This document shows, one piece after another, positions 15,333 through 24,813 of a DNA stretch of 64,000 nucleotides. Location: NCBI RefSeq assembly GCF_041021895.1, contig NZ_CP157428.1, positions 1,860,001 to 1,924,000 on the forward strand, given 5' to 3'. The notes below the pieces were generated by a model. That model worked only from the letters and a program-made list of their open reading frames with translations. It had not been told where the DNA came from and did not search any database. The position numbers and the translations under genes are program-made. Numbering within the stretch: position 1 is the stretch's first letter; every line of letters starts with the position of its first letter. Source of the DNA: Acinetobacter sp. XH1741 (GTDB lineage: Bacteria > Pseudomonadota > Gammaproteobacteria > Pseudomonadales > Moraxellaceae).

Positions 15333-16226
15333 GTGAATGATCATGAGTTAAAAAGAAAAGCCGGCACTCTTGAAATGGTTGTAGCCATGCTACTTTCAGG
15401 GAGTATTGGTCTATTTGTAATTAAATCAGGTCAATCACCGATTAATATCGTATTTTTTCGCTGTCTGATTTCCGCACTATGCTTGATACCCATCTGTTTA
15501 TTCTATGGACATTTTAAAAAAGTATACTTTGACAAAAAAGAACTGTTTTTAATGGTGACTTCGGGCTTACTGATTATTTTTAATTGGGTACTACTGTTTG
15601 CAGCTTTCCCAAAAACTTCTATTTCTTTAGCCACGATTGTTTATCACGTAAACCCGTTTGTTATTTTATTTTTAGGGGCTTTAGTCTTTCATGAAAAGCT
15701 AAATAAAAATGATGTGCTATGGACCATAGTTGCTTTTGTTGGCTTAATCGTGATTATAGGTTTGGGCAGTGCTTCGGTAAGCTCTAATGAGTTAGCAGGT
15801 TTGGGCTTGGTTTTAGTTGCCACAACACTGTATTCGGTATCCGTTCTAATCACTAAAAAATTAACCCACACACCGCCGTTATTAATTGTGCTTATACAAA
15901 CCTTAAGTGGAGCCATTGTTATGACTCCATTTATCTCTGTTTTTGAAAACCCACCTATAGGTCAACAATGGTTGTTTGTACTCGGACTAGGGATTCTACA
16001 TACTGCATTTCTTTATTATTTGATGTACTCCGCAATTAAGAAAATACCTTTAAATAACATTGCGATCTTATCTTTTATTTATCCTATATCGACCATAGTA
16101 ATTGATTATTTCTTCTTTGATCATGTACTTACTAGTACCCAATTTTTAGGTGCAGGTTTAATCTTAGTGGGGGTGTTGGGAGTGAAGTTACACTGGAATG
16201 TTTTTGCGTTAAAAACATTAAAATAA
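15333..16226 (+). CDS. EamA/DMT-family transporter
   Basis: Polytopic inner-membrane protein with about ten helices in two EamA halves (the second repeat begins near SNELAGLGLVLVATTLYS). The family exports or imports amino acids, nucleosides or other metabolites; the substrate here is unknown. A GTG at 15333 is preferred to the upstream TTG at 15321, because GGAGA lies 5 bases before it and the resulting protein (MNDHELKRKAG...) has a usual N-terminus. It stands alone, followed by a decayed dehydrogenase end. Confidence 0.85.
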   Translation: MNDHELKRKAGTLEMVVAMLLSGSIGLFVIKSGQSPINIVFFRCLISALCLIPICLFYGHFKKVYFDKKELFLMVTSGLLIIFNWVLLFAAFPKTSISLATIVYHVNPFVILFLGALVFHEKLNKNDVLWTIVAFVGLIVIIGLGSASVSSNELAGLGLVLVATTLYSVSVLITKKLTHTPPLLIVLIQTLSGAIVMTPFISVFENPPIGQQWLFVLGLGILHTAFLYYLMYSAIKKIPLNNIAILSFIYPISTIVIDYFFFDHVLTSTQFLGAGLILVGVLGVKLHWNVFALKTLK

Positions 16227-16247
16227 CAATACTAAAGGTTTTGCCCG

Positions 16248-16352
16248 TGAATAAAATTGAGAAAGTGGCTCTTTTTAGCGAGTGACGATGCAAGCTTAAT
16301 TACAGGAAATGCTTTACTTGCTGATGGTGGCGTAACTATTTGTAAAAGCTAG
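16248..16352 (+). pseudogene. C-terminal fragment of a short-chain dehydrogenase/reductase
   Basis: The translation gives NKIEKVALF, then after a one-base deletion LASDDASLITGNALLADGG, then VTICKS and a stop. This is the hallmark C-terminus of SDR enzymes (VALFLASDDAS, ITG, DGG). The rest of the gene is absent; the EamA gene directly precedes it. It is a relic left by a deletion or rearrangement. Confidence 0.8.
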
Positions 16353-16376
16353 CTAGAGAATTACTATATAAATAGT

Positions 16377-16407
16377 AAAAAGTGAGGCTGCTAGAACCTC
16401 ACTTTTT
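16377..16407. terminator. Bidirectional terminator
   Basis: AAAAAGTGAGG pairs perfectly with CCTCACTTTTT around CTGCTAGAA. It ends the leftward tautomerase operon and any rightward transcript. Confidence 0.85.
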
Positions 16408-16430
16408 GTTGGATGTATTTGATTTACAAG

Positions 16431-16841
16431 CTAATGTTCTAAAGCAAAGGTTTTCAAGTAAAGATCTGCACGCTGTGCATGACCAAAGCACCAATCTTCA
16501 GCAGTATTTTGTACAATCACAAACATAATATCCTGCTCAGGAATGTTAAATGTTTGATGGAGTTGTGTAGTCACATGCTGCATTAAATCTAATTTTTGCT
16601 GAGCTGTTCTGGGTTTGCCAGAAGTGATGTATAGCAGCATAAATTTTTCAGTACGGGGAGACCTCACCCAATAGTTAGGGTCGACAATTACATTGTCTTG
16701 AGGTAAGTGCTCAAAAATATGGAAGCAATCATTTTTTGGAGTATCAAAATAACATTCCATACAAGTCTGCACAATTTTTGAAATCTGAGCTTTCTCAAGA
16801 TCTGTATAGGCATAACTGGTCGTAAAACGAATCATGGGCAT
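16431..16841 (-). CDS. Tautomerase-superfamily protein (MIF-like)
   Basis: 136 residues starting MPMIRF, so after removal of Met the N-terminal proline, the catalytic base of this superfamily, is exposed. The length is that of the double-length tautomerase_2 group (residues ~60-125: FMLLYITSGKPRTAQQKLDL, FVIVQNTAEDWCFGHAQR). The start at 16841 is chosen over the ATG at 16847 because GAGGAG lies 8 bases before it and only this start gives Pro2. It overlaps the preceding gene by 10 bases, showing translational coupling. Likely role in aromatic or halogenated acid breakdown, by family; substrate unknown. Confidence 0.85.
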   Translation of the reverse strand: MPMIRFTTSYAYTDLEKAQISKIVQTCMECYFDTPKNDCFHIFEHLPQDNVIVDPNYWVRSPRTEKFMLLYITSGKPRTAQQKLDLMQHVTTQLHQTFNIPEQDIMFVIVQNTAEDWCFGHAQRADLYLKTFALEH

Positions 16842-17149
16842 GACCATATCTCCTCTGGCATATGTTCAAGTGCGGAAATGGCAGTAGGTAAGCCTGCATA
16901 AAAAGCAATATGGGTAATGGCTTCTATAATTTGCTCTTTGGTAATGCCTTGAGTTAAGGCATTTTTGACGTGCCATTCGAGCTGTGAATAACGCCCTTGT
17001 AAAACGAGTGCGGTAATTGTAATAAAACAACGTGTTTGAGTTTCAAGCATAGGCCTTTGCCAGATATCTGCAAATAAGTAGTCTTTACCAAACTCATAAA
17101 GCTTGGGCGAAATACTTTCTAAGTTATGAATATCAATTTTTCTGAACAT
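16832..17149 (-). CDS. Carboxymuconolactone decarboxylase-family protein
   Basis: 105 residues of the CMD/AhpD fold (RCFITITALVLQGRYSQLEWHVKNALTQGITKEQIIEAITHIAFYAGLP). It lacks the CxxC of AhpD peroxidases, so the decarboxylase-like branch is more likely. The ATG at 17149 is used; an upstream GTG at 17164 is possible. First gene of a two-gene unit with the tautomerase, divergent from a LysR gene 92 bases away, which probably controls it. The pair resembles small catabolic or detoxification modules; substrate unknown. Confidence 0.85.
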   Translation of the reverse strand: MFRKIDIHNLESISPKLYEFGKDYLFADIWQRPMLETQTRCFITITALVLQGRYSQLEWHVKNALTQGITKEQIIEAITHIAFYAGLPTAISALEHMPEEIWSCP

Positions 17150-17241
17150 TTTAGATCTCAACACTCATGCTGTTGTTGCTAATATGGCAGTTTGATATAG
17201 TTTAAAAAATCAAAACTTTTCTAACTAATGATTCGGTTTTT

Positions 17242-18126
17242 ATGAATGATTATGCCAAACTTCCAACCAATCTTGATTTAGATGCCTTACGCGCGTTTGT
17301 TAAGGGAATCGAGCTTGGAAGTTATCAGCTAGCAGCACAACACTTATGCCGTTCTCCGGCCGCAATTAGTGCGCAATTAAAAAAATTAGAACAGCAAACA
17401 GGTTGCCAGCTTCTTAGAAAACAGGGGAGGTTATTAGAATTAACTCCTAGTGGTGAATTGTTATTGAGTCATGCTAAAAATATGTTAGCCATTAATGATA
17501 CGGTGCTTTTAAAACTGCATCGGACTCAGGCCAGTGGCGTCATCCGTTTTGGTCTACAAGAAGATTTTGCTGAGGGAACCTTACAGCAACTTATCGCTCA
17601 GTTTATGTTGCAACATCCTAATGTACAGTTTCAAATTCAGGTCGACCGAAACCAGAATCTGATCGAGAAAGTACAAAAGCAAGAACTAGATTTGGCGCTT
17701 ATTTGGCAGCAAAAACCAGTAATTGAAAACTTTTATGAACTCAAAAGTGTCGAGACAAAATGGTTGTTTTGTGCCCATGCGCATATTCAGCAAATCATTG
17801 AAGATAAAGCTTCTATTCCACTCGTAGTATTGCAGCAACCTTGTATGTTAAGACATATGGCGATTGAGGCACTTGAACAGGCTGGATTGGCTTGGCATAT
17901 TGCTTATGAGTGTAACTCTGTTCAAGCATTATGGCCTGCTGTACGGGCAGGTATTGGTATAAGTTTGAGATCATGTTTTCAAACGCCTTCAGACATTCAG
18001 ACCATAAAAAGTGATGTATTGCCGGTGCTTAAGCCTTTAACTTTTGGTCTCTATTTCAATTCAACCACACAATCTCTACATATTATTCAGCAGTTTCAAC
18101 AATATATTGAACAGCATCTACGGTAA
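17242..18126 (+). CDS. LysR-family transcriptional regulator
   Basis: 294 residues. N-terminal HTH (GSYQLAAQHLCRSPAAISAQLKKLEQQTGCQLL) and a C-terminal effector-binding domain (GVIRFGLQEDFAEGTL onwards). Divergently placed to the CMD/tautomerase pair, with about 90 bases between the two starts, so it likely regulates that pair and itself. The inducer is unknown. Length and domain order are normal. Confidence 0.9.
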   Translation: MNDYAKLPTNLDLDALRAFVKGIELGSYQLAAQHLCRSPAAISAQLKKLEQQTGCQLLRKQGRLLELTPSGELLLSHAKNMLAINDTVLLKLHRTQASGVIRFGLQEDFAEGTLQQLIAQFMLQHPNVQFQIQVDRNQNLIEKVQKQELDLALIWQQKPVIENFYELKSVETKWLFCAHAHIQQIIEDKASIPLVVLQQPCMLRHMAIEALEQAGLAWHIAYECNSVQALWPAVRAGIGISLRSCFQTPSDIQTIKSDVLPVLKPLTFGLYFNSTTQSLHIIQQFQQYIEQHLR

Positions 18127-18241
18127 TTTTTATTCTAAAATTTCCATTGTCCGATATAGCTTTTAGATTGATTTATCTTTGATTTTATCTTAGTAATAAA
18201 AAGAGCTTTGTGCGACACAGTAAAACGATAAACCTTAGAGT

Positions 18242-18856
18242 ATGACTATGAAGCTTAAAGAATTAGCAGGTTGTGAGGAGTGCGATACCGTCTATCGTAG
18301 AGCTCCGCTTGCTTACGGAAAAAGGGCTTACTGTGTCTGCTGCGGTGCAGAGCTTTATCGGCATACCAAACCGTTTAGCACGATGTTGGCTCTCATTTTA
18401 ACGGCCTTAATTGTATTTATTATTGCCAACAGCTTTCCGATTGTAAAAATTGAACTGCAAGGCAACATATCCGAAACCACTTTACTGGGCGCGGTATGGG
18501 TCATGTTTCATTATGATCGGGCGTTTGTGGGTGTCCTCATTTTAATAACGACGTTTATTGTGCCGCTCTCATATTTGTTATTACTGGGTTATGTCCTTGG
18601 TACGGTGAGTATATTAAAGAGACGTCCCAAGTTTTTAATCGGTGCCTTACGAACACTTTATTTTATGAGAGTGTGGGGAATGGTGGAGGTATTTCTCATT
18701 GGAATTTTGGTCACACTTGTAAAATTAATGGGGATGGTGCTGGTTATTCCCGAAATTGCCTTGTGGGCATTTGGAGCCTTGAGCCTATTGATGGTTTATA
18801 TTACTTCCATAAAAGTCAGCGATATATGGAACGAAATTGATAGGTCACAACCATGA
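18242..18856 (+). CDS. pqiA: PqiA-like membrane protein, first half
   Basis: 204 residues: a zinc-ribbon-like start (CEECDTVYR, CVCCGAELYRH) and four transmembrane helices of the PqiA domain. In E. coli, PqiA is one ~417-residue protein with two such domains; here the second domain is a separate gene that overlaps by four bases (ATGA). PqiA partners PqiB and PqiC to bridge inner and outer membranes for lipid movement and paraquat/membrane stress tolerance. Start ATG 18242; an ATG two codons later (18248) is equally possible. First gene of a four-gene operon. Confidence 0.85.
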   Translation: MTMKLKELAGCEECDTVYRRAPLAYGKRAYCVCCGAELYRHTKPFSTMLALILTALIVFIIANSFPIVKIELQGNISETTLLGAVWVMFHYDRAFVGVLILITTFIVPLSYLLLLGYVLGTVSILKRRPKFLIGALRTLYFMRVWGMVEVFLIGILVTLVKLMGMVLVIPEIALWAFGALSLLMVYITSIKVSDIWNEIDRSQP

Positions 18857-19662
18857 AAACAATAAAAAATGTGACGCCACATAAACCCTTAACTACCGAT
18901 ACGGTTCTAAAGCAGTACCCAAGAGCCAAAGATCTTTCGCTCGTCCTCTGTCACTGCTGTGGATTATTGAACTCATCAAAACTAAATAAAACATCAGCTC
19001 TTAAAAAACCTAAAGTTTTACGCTGTGTGAGATGTCATAGTGTACTGCATGAGCGTAAGCCGGGAAGTTTAAACCGTACCTTTGCTTTAGTAGTGGCTGC
19101 CACTATTTTGTATATACCGGCAAACGTGTTGCCGATGACGATAACTGACTCACTGTTAGGCAGCCAAAAAGACACCATCATGAGTGGTGTGATTTACTTT
19201 TGGCAAAATGGAGACTATTTGGTGTCGGTGGTCATTTTCATGGCCAGTATTTTTATTCCGATGCTTAAGCTATTTATTTTGTATTTCCTGTTATTGGTTG
19301 TATATATACAGTCATCGGCAGCATGGAAATTTTCACCAGAGCAATGTATCAAACTATACCGTATCGTTGAATTTGTTGGGCGTTGGTCCATGATTGACGT
19401 ATTCGTGGTCGCTTTATTAACCGCGCTTATTCAGATTCAATCGCTTGCGACGATTTTGGCAGGGCCGGGTTCTATTGCTTTCGGCGCAGTTGTGGTTTTA
19501 ACCATGTTTGCATCTTTAAGTTTTGACCCGCGTATTATTTGGGATAATTTCTATGCATCTCAAAATACAAACAAGCCCAACCGTTTTTCTCCGGAAAAAA
19601 CCACAATTATTCAAGACGAACACTCGCCTTTGAATAATGATTCCATTAATCCCAGTCAATAA
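18853..19662 (+). CDS. pqiA: PqiA-like membrane protein, second half
   Basis: 269 residues with the same plan as the preceding gene: two CxxC pairs (CHCCGLLNSS, CVRCHSVLHERKPGS), then four transmembrane helices (TFALVVAATILYIPANVLPM, etc.), and a hydrophilic tail. Its ATG overlaps the stop of the first half (ATGA), implying coupled translation and probably a heteromeric PqiA. It ends 7 bases before the pqiB start used here. Split PqiA genes are known from other bacteria; here both halves keep their metal-ribbon cysteines. Confidence 0.85.
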   Translation: MKTIKNVTPHKPLTTDTVLKQYPRAKDLSLVLCHCCGLLNSSKLNKTSALKKPKVLRCVRCHSVLHERKPGSLNRTFALVVAATILYIPANVLPMTITDSLLGSQKDTIMSGVIYFWQNGDYLVSVVIFMASIFIPMLKLFILYFLLLVVYIQSSAAWKFSPEQCIKLYRIVEFVGRWSMIDVFVVALLTALIQIQSLATILAGPGSIAFGAVVVLTMFASLSFDPRIIWDNFYASQNTNKPNRFSPEKTTIIQDEHSPLNNDSINPSQ

Positions 19663-19669
19663 AAGAACA

Positions 19670-21337
19670 ATGAGTATGTCTGAAAACAAAACAACCGGTG
19701 GTACCTCAGATCATCATGAGACAGATGTTGAACTGGAAAACATGAATGATTTACCAGAACCCCAAGAAAAGAAAAATAAGTGGAAGCCTTTATTAATTTG
19801 GATTATTCCGCTTATTGCACTGTTAATTGCACTTTCACTGGCTGTGAAAGCACTGTTGTCTAATGGACCAACCATTGAAGTATCATTTCGTACAGCCGAA
19901 GGTTTAGTCGCAGGTAAAACAACAGTACGTTATAAACAAGTAGACATTGGGTTGGTACGGCAGATTGCTCTTGCAGAAGACCGTTCACACATTATTGCGC
20001 GAATTGATTTGCGTAAGGATGCAAGCAACTTTGCTGCCCAAGACTCACGGTTCTGGGTAGTACGACCACGGATTGGGACAGGTGGAATTTCCGGAATTGA
20101 TACTTTGTTATCAGGTTCCTATATCGAAGTAGACGGCGGGAAATCCCCCGAGAAAAAACTTGAATTTACGGGCCTAGAAATACCGCCAGTGATTACCTCG
20201 GATGTGCCAGGTAAAGAATTTTTCCTAAAAGCCGATGACTTGGGATCTTTGGATATCGGTTCACCGATTTATTACCGCCGAATTAACGTCGGACAAATCA
20301 CCGCTTATAAGCTAGCTGATGACGGTAAAAGTGTGCAGCTTCAAACTTTTATCCGTGCGCCGTATGATAAGTTTGTAACCACAGATGCACGCTTTTGGCA
20401 GGCAAGTGGTATCGATGTAAGTTTGAATGCTTCAGGCTTTAATTTAGATACTCAATCACTGGCGAGCATTGTTGCTGGTGGTATTGCGTTTGGTTTCCCT
20501 GAAAACTCAAATGCGACTACAGCCGCCAATAAGAGCAATTTTACGCTTTGGGATTCAAAATCTGAAGCTCTAAAAGAACCAGACGGGCAGCCTCGTGGCG
20601 TGATTATGTATTTTGATCATTCGTTACGTGGCTTGGCTGCGGGTGCGCCAATCGACTTCATGGGCATTGAGATTGGTAACATTAAATCAATTAATGCCGA
20701 GTTTTATAACAACTATAAGCAGATTCGTATGCGTGTTGAGGCGGTTATTTATCCGTCACGCGTTGAAAATGGTTTAGCACTCAATCCAAACAGCACTATT
20801 TTCAAAGATTTTGTTGAGCATGGATGGCGTGCGCAAATGAGAACTGGAAACCTCTTAACTGGCCAAAACTATATTGCTTTGGATAAGTTCCCTAAAGCGA
20901 AACCGGCAACTTTACAAGTCTTGAAAGATGGTCGTGTAGTAATTCCAACTACGCCAACAGAGCTAAGCGGTTTACAGGCACAAGTTTCTCAAATTGCTGA
21001 TAAGTTAACGAAATTCCCATTAGTTGAAATTGGGCAGGATGTACGTAAAACGCTTAAAAATATGAATACAGCGATTGAGTCTACAGACAAGCTGGTTAAA
21101 CAGTTAGATGGAAAAGTTGCACCTGGTTTACAAGCCACATTAGACGATGTTCGTAAAACTGTAAGATCATCTGAGTCTATTTTGTCGAGCGATGCGCCGT
21201 TACAACAAGACGTACGTAAAGCGCTACAGCAAATGACTCGTGCGGCTGCTTCGTTACAACTCATGTCTGATTATATTGAGCAACATCCTGAATCTATTAT
21301 TCGTGGTAAGAGACCAGAGGCCAACGATGAAAAATAA
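19670..21337 (+). CDS. pqiB: MCE-domain intermembrane lipid transport protein PqiB
   Basis: About 555 residues. One N-terminal transmembrane helix (LLIWIIPLIALLIALSLAVKALL) is followed by three MCE domains (first near NGPTIEVSFRTAEGLVAGKT, third near GVIMYFDHSLRGLAAGAPID) and a C-terminal coiled coil (VRKTLKNMNTAIESTDKL...). This is the PqiB layout: stacked MCE rings plus a helical needle spanning the periplasm. The start ATG at 19670 is preferred to 19637, which lies inside the previous gene; 19676 is also possible. Its end overlaps the pqiC start by 11 bases. Confidence 0.9.
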   Translation: MSMSENKTTGGTSDHHETDVELENMNDLPEPQEKKNKWKPLLIWIIPLIALLIALSLAVKALLSNGPTIEVSFRTAEGLVAGKTTVRYKQVDIGLVRQIALAEDRSHIIARIDLRKDASNFAAQDSRFWVVRPRIGTGGISGIDTLLSGSYIEVDGGKSPEKKLEFTGLEIPPVITSDVPGKEFFLKADDLGSLDIGSPIYYRRINVGQITAYKLADDGKSVQLQTFIRAPYDKFVTTDARFWQASGIDVSLNASGFNLDTQSLASIVAGGIAFGFPENSNATTAANKSNFTLWDSKSEALKEPDGQPRGVIMYFDHSLRGLAAGAPIDFMGIEIGNIKSINAEFYNNYKQIRMRVEAVIYPSRVENGLALNPNSTIFKDFVEHGWRAQMRTGNLLTGQNYIALDKFPKAKPATLQVLKDGRVVIPTTPTELSGLQAQVSQIADKLTKFPLVEIGQDVRKTLKNMNTAIESTDKLVKQLDGKVAPGLQATLDDVRKTVRSSESILSSDAPLQQDVRKALQQMTRAAASLQLMSDYIEQHPESIIRGKRPEANDEK

Positions 21338-22031
21338 AAAGAATCACTCATTACACTCTAAAGCAGCCAAATGGCTACTTGGGGGTGGCATGGTTTTCAC
21401 AGCAGTTGCTATGACTGCTTGTTCGAGTTCGCCAACGCCAAATTATTATACGATTAGCCCGAAAGTGACTCCGGCAGTTAACTCAAGTATTCGAGTCATT
21501 GAAGTTTTACCGGTTGGACTTCCAGACCGTTTAGACCGCGCACCTTTGGTGCTACAAGACAGTAACGGTAAGTCTACCGTACTTGATAACGAGCGTTGGA
21601 CTTCGACCATGAGTACGCAATTACGCGATACTTTATCGGCAGGGTTACAACAAAAATTAGGAGCGATTGATAGCTATAGCAGTGGGCTTGCCGGAAATAA
21701 TCAGCCTCTATATCGAGTTTCTACAGACTTCTCTCATTTTGATATTGTCGATAAAAGTAATATTAATATTGCGGTGTCGTGGGTCGTGAAGCGTCAAATA
21801 CCTCCGACTCAATTACAATCATCTAATGCCAAAGTCATTACCAATGCAGGGTCTCAGCTCAATTGTCGAATTGCTTTTAAGCAGCCGATTGATCAAAAAG
21901 CTAAAAAACTCGAAGCCATTGTGAGTGCTTCAAGTGAGGCCATGACTCAAATTATTAATACGGTGTCTGCTTCAATTGTTGCGCTCGATTCGAATAAAAA
22001 ATCAGTGATTAATAACGGTGTTTGTTCTTAA
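21327..22031 (+). CDS. pqiC: PqiC outer-membrane lipoprotein
   Basis: 234 residues with a lipoprotein signal peptide ending MTAC-SSS, so lipid-anchored, then the ABC-type transport auxiliary (DUF330) domain: PNYYTISPK, RVIEVLPVGLPDRLDRAPLV, ERWTSTMSTQLRDTL. It forms the outer-membrane end of the PqiABC lipid bridge. A longer frame from 21240 exists, but 21327 gives the signal peptide directly and overlaps pqiB, so it is chosen. Last gene of the operon; terminator follows. Confidence 0.9.
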   Translation: MKNKKNHSLHSKAAKWLLGGGMVFTAVAMTACSSSPTPNYYTISPKVTPAVNSSIRVIEVLPVGLPDRLDRAPLVLQDSNGKSTVLDNERWTSTMSTQLRDTLSAGLQQKLGAIDSYSSGLAGNNQPLYRVSTDFSHFDIVDKSNINIAVSWVVKRQIPPTQLQSSNAKVITNAGSQLNCRIAFKQPIDQKAKKLEAIVSASSEAMTQIINTVSASIVALDSNKKSVINNGVCS

Positions 22032-22071
22032 TAACGCCTTATCTTTGACTTTTTTGTTCTATGTTTAATTT

Positions 22072-22100
22072 AAAGCTCCTTATTGTTAAGGGGCTTTTTT
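22072..22100 (+). terminator. Terminator of the pqi operon
   Basis: AAAGCTCCTTA pairs with TTAAGGGGCTTT (one wobble) and runs into six Ts, about 40 bases after pqiC. Confidence 0.85.
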
Positions 22101-22201
22101 ATATTTAAATGGGATTTAATTGCTATAAAGAGAGCAATTTTATTCTAGTCGTACTGAGCATTGTATCGGTATAAAGAATAGATGAAATAAAAGGACTAAA
22201 A

Positions 22202-22894
22202 ATGAAAACGATTGGCTTATTAGGCGGGATGAGTTGGGAATCTACAACGCTTTATTATCAACAAATTAATAAAGCGGTTCAGGACAAATTAGGAAAGTTA
22301 CATTCAGCTAAAGTCATTTTAAATAGTGTCGATTTTGAAGAAATAGCTGCATTGCAATCGAAAGGTTTATGGCAAGAAGCAGGCGTATATTTAGCAGAGC
22401 AGGCGCTAAACTTAGAGAAAGCAGGGGTAGATTGTATAGTGCTATGTACTAACACTATGCATAAAGTTGCCCCTCAAATTGAAGATGCGATTACGGTTCC
22501 CTTTATACATATTGCTGATGCCACAGCGAAAGAAATTTTAAGTCAAAACATCCGAAAAGTTGTACTGTTGGGAACAGCTTTCACCATGGAGCAAGACTTT
22601 TATAAAGCTAAATTGCAAGAGCATGGAATTGATGTTGTTACTCCAAATGAAGCAGACCGAAAGACAGTCCATCGCATCATTTATGAAGAGCTTTGTTTAG
22701 GAGTAATTAATCCGGATTCGCAGCAAAAGTATATTGCTATTGTAGAGAAACTTATAGCCGAAGGAGCTCAAGGTATTATCTTGGGTTGTACTGAAATTTG
22801 TATGTTGATTGGTGATGTCAAATTTTCTGTGCCTTTATTTGATACTACCGCCATTCATGTAAAAGAGGCTATAAACTTTGCTTTAGAGGAGTAA
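22202..22894 (+). CDS. Aspartate/glutamate racemase-family protein (YgeA/RacX-like)
   Basis: 230 residues of the cofactor-independent Asp/Glu racemase fold. The two catalytic cysteines are visible in their motifs CTNTMH (about residue 82) and GCTEI (about residue 196), and the N-terminus MKTIGLLGGMSWEST is typical of YgeA/RacX broad-specificity amino-acid racemases. It may supply D-amino acids other than D-Ala, for example for wall editing. AAAGGAC ribosome binding site. Single gene; no partner nearby. Confidence 0.88.
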   Translation: MKTIGLLGGMSWESTTLYYQQINKAVQDKLGKLHSAKVILNSVDFEEIAALQSKGLWQEAGVYLAEQALNLEKAGVDCIVLCTNTMHKVAPQIEDAITVPFIHIADATAKEILSQNIRKVVLLGTAFTMEQDFYKAKLQEHGIDVVTPNEADRKTVHRIIYEELCLGVINPDSQQKYIAIVEKLIAEGAQGIILGCTEICMLIGDVKFSVPLFDTTAIHVKEAINFALEE

Positions 22895-23241
22895 AAAACT
22901 ATAGTTTAGTTATTTCTCTAATTTGGCTGCCGATTTTTAGCACTTAACATTTCATAGAAAATAATTAATTATTAAAAGTACGGGGGGCTTTGGAAAAGCA
23001 ACATTGATGAGATTACGAAAATTGAAGAAATTCATAATCTATTTTCTTTACTGCATTTTCCTGAGAAAGAATAAAAATTTATTACTTTAAAAATAATAGT
23101 GTGAATTCGATCATGTTTCTACTGAAGGATAAGGACGGTTTTTTCAAGCGACAAACAAAAGACTCTATTAAAGTTGCTTGTTTAATTACAGGCATAAATT
23201 AACCTATCTCCATGACGACAAAAAATAAATGGTGATAAATC
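22895..23241. other. Intergenic region with a possible gene remnant
   Basis: About 350 bases. The stretch 22988-23074 reads KYGGLWKSNIDEITKIEEI, then HNLFSLLHFPEKE and a stop, which looks like a protein C-terminus without its gene; a TAA lies just before it. The rest is AT-rich and contains the promoter region of the sugar dehydrogenase gene. Weak evidence. Confidence 0.3.
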
Positions 23242-24591
23242 ATGACTAAACGTTTTTTACTGCCAGTTTTAGGCACTACGGTTTTAATTACATTAGCTGG
23301 ATGTGCTTCATCCTCGCAATATCCTATTACTGAGAGTTATGGGCCAGACCCAAAGTTACCTGAACCTAAATCAAGTTTAATCCCTACTGTTAATATTGCA
23401 CCTGCAGAAGGTTGGCCGAGTGGGGCTATGCCAACACCAGCACAAGGCTTAAAGGTAAAAGCATTTGCTAAAGGGCTTGAGCACCCGCGTTGGCTCTATG
23501 TCTTACCAAATGGTGATGTATTGGTGGCCGAAACGGATGCTCCACCTAAACCGGAAGATAGCAAAGGGATTAAAGGCAAGATCATGTCTTTTGTGATGAA
23601 GCGAGCAGGTTCATCTCACCCAAGTGCAAATCGTATTAGTTTACTTCGTGATACCAATGGAGATGGAATGGCCGATAAAAAGACGGTTTTCCTTCAAAAT
23701 TTAAACTCACCATTTGGTATGGCGTTGGTGGGTAATAATTTATATGTTGCCAATACGGATGCACTCATACGTTTCCCTTATCAAGAGGGTGAAACTAAAA
23801 TTACCACAAGTGGTACGAAAGTATTGGATTTACCGGGCGGCCCTTTAAACCATCACTGGACTAAAAACGTAATTGCTAACCGTGAAGGGACCAAGCTCTA
23901 CATTACAGTGGGTTCCAATAGTAATGTTGCTGAAAATGGGCTAGATCAAGAAAAAGGCCGTGCACAGATTATAGAGTTTGATATTGCAAGTGGTCAGGCA
24001 CGCCCATTTGCAACGGGATTGCGTAATCCAAATGGCATGGCTTGGCAGCCTCAAAGCGGTAAACTCTGGACGGTTGTTAATGAGCGTGATGAAATCGGTA
24101 GCGATTTAGTGCCAGACTATATGACCTCGGTTCAAGATGGTGCTTTTTATGGTTGGCCCTATAGTTACTATGGTCAACATGTTGACGTACGAGTAAAACC
24201 TCAAAACCCTGAAATGGTCGCACGTGCAATTAAACCTGACTATGCACTAGGTAACCATACTGCTTCTTTAGGACTTGCTTTTTATGCCGCTGAATTGATG
24301 CCACAATTTAGAGGTGGGGCGTTTATTGGTCAACACGGGTCATGGAATCGTAAACCTCATAGTGGTTATAAGGTGGTTTTTGTCCCATTTAGAAGTGGTC
24401 AACCCTCTGGTCCGCCGCAAGATATTTTGACTGGATTTCTCAGTGATAAAGGTAAAGCTTATGGACGACCTGTTGGAGTGGCAATTGATTTCTCGGGAGC
24501 TGTATTAGTTGCAGATGATGTCGGTAATACAATTTGGCGAGTTTCACCTGTTGCTGAAACAACTTATGAGACTCCATATAAAAATAAATAG
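23242..24591 (+). CDS. PQQ-dependent sugar dehydrogenase-like lipoprotein (sorbosone dehydrogenase family)
   Basis: 449 residues. The signal peptide ends in the lipobox LAGC-ASS, so the mature protein is lipid-anchored. The body is a beta-propeller of the soluble GDH-B / sorbosone dehydrogenase type: [49 protein letters not shown], and [21 protein letters not shown]. Such enzymes oxidise sugars in the periplasm with PQQ and pass electrons to the respiratory chain. No pqq genes are in the window. Substrate uncertain. Confidence 0.85.
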   Translation: MTKRFLLPVLGTTVLITLAGCASSSQYPITESYGPDPKLPEPKSSLIPTVNIAPAEGWPSGAMPTPAQGLKVKAFAKGLEHPRWLYVLPNGDVLVAETDAPPKPEDSKGIKGKIMSFVMKRAGSSHPSANRISLLRDTNGDGMADKKTVFLQNLNSPFGMALVGNNLYVANTDALIRFPYQEGETKITTSGTKVLDLPGGPLNHHWTKNVIANREGTKLYITVGSNSNVAENGLDQEKGRAQIIEFDIASGQARPFATGLRNPNGMAWQPQSGKLWTVVNERDEIGSDLVPDYMTSVQDGAFYGWPYSYYGQHVDVRVKPQNPEMVARAIKPDYALGNHTASLGLAFYAAELMPQFRGGAFIGQHGSWNRKPHSGYKVVFVPFRSGQPSGPPQDILTGFLSDKGKAYGRPVGVAIDFSGAVLVADDVGNTIWRVSPVAETTYETPYKNK

Positions 24592-24813
24592 CCTATATTC
24601 ATTTTATAACTTCATTATTTTTATCTTATTTCCACGTTTTGAAATAGATAAATATTTATAATAACTAATCAATTAATCCTATTTTTTGGTTAATTGATTA
24701 GTTTTGTTTATATATCTATTTTTTATAAATAGTTAAATGCAGTTCTTTTACAATTAATAATTAAATTTTGTTAGCATTCGCGGCAGAGACAATAAGAACT
24801 GTTGATATAAATT

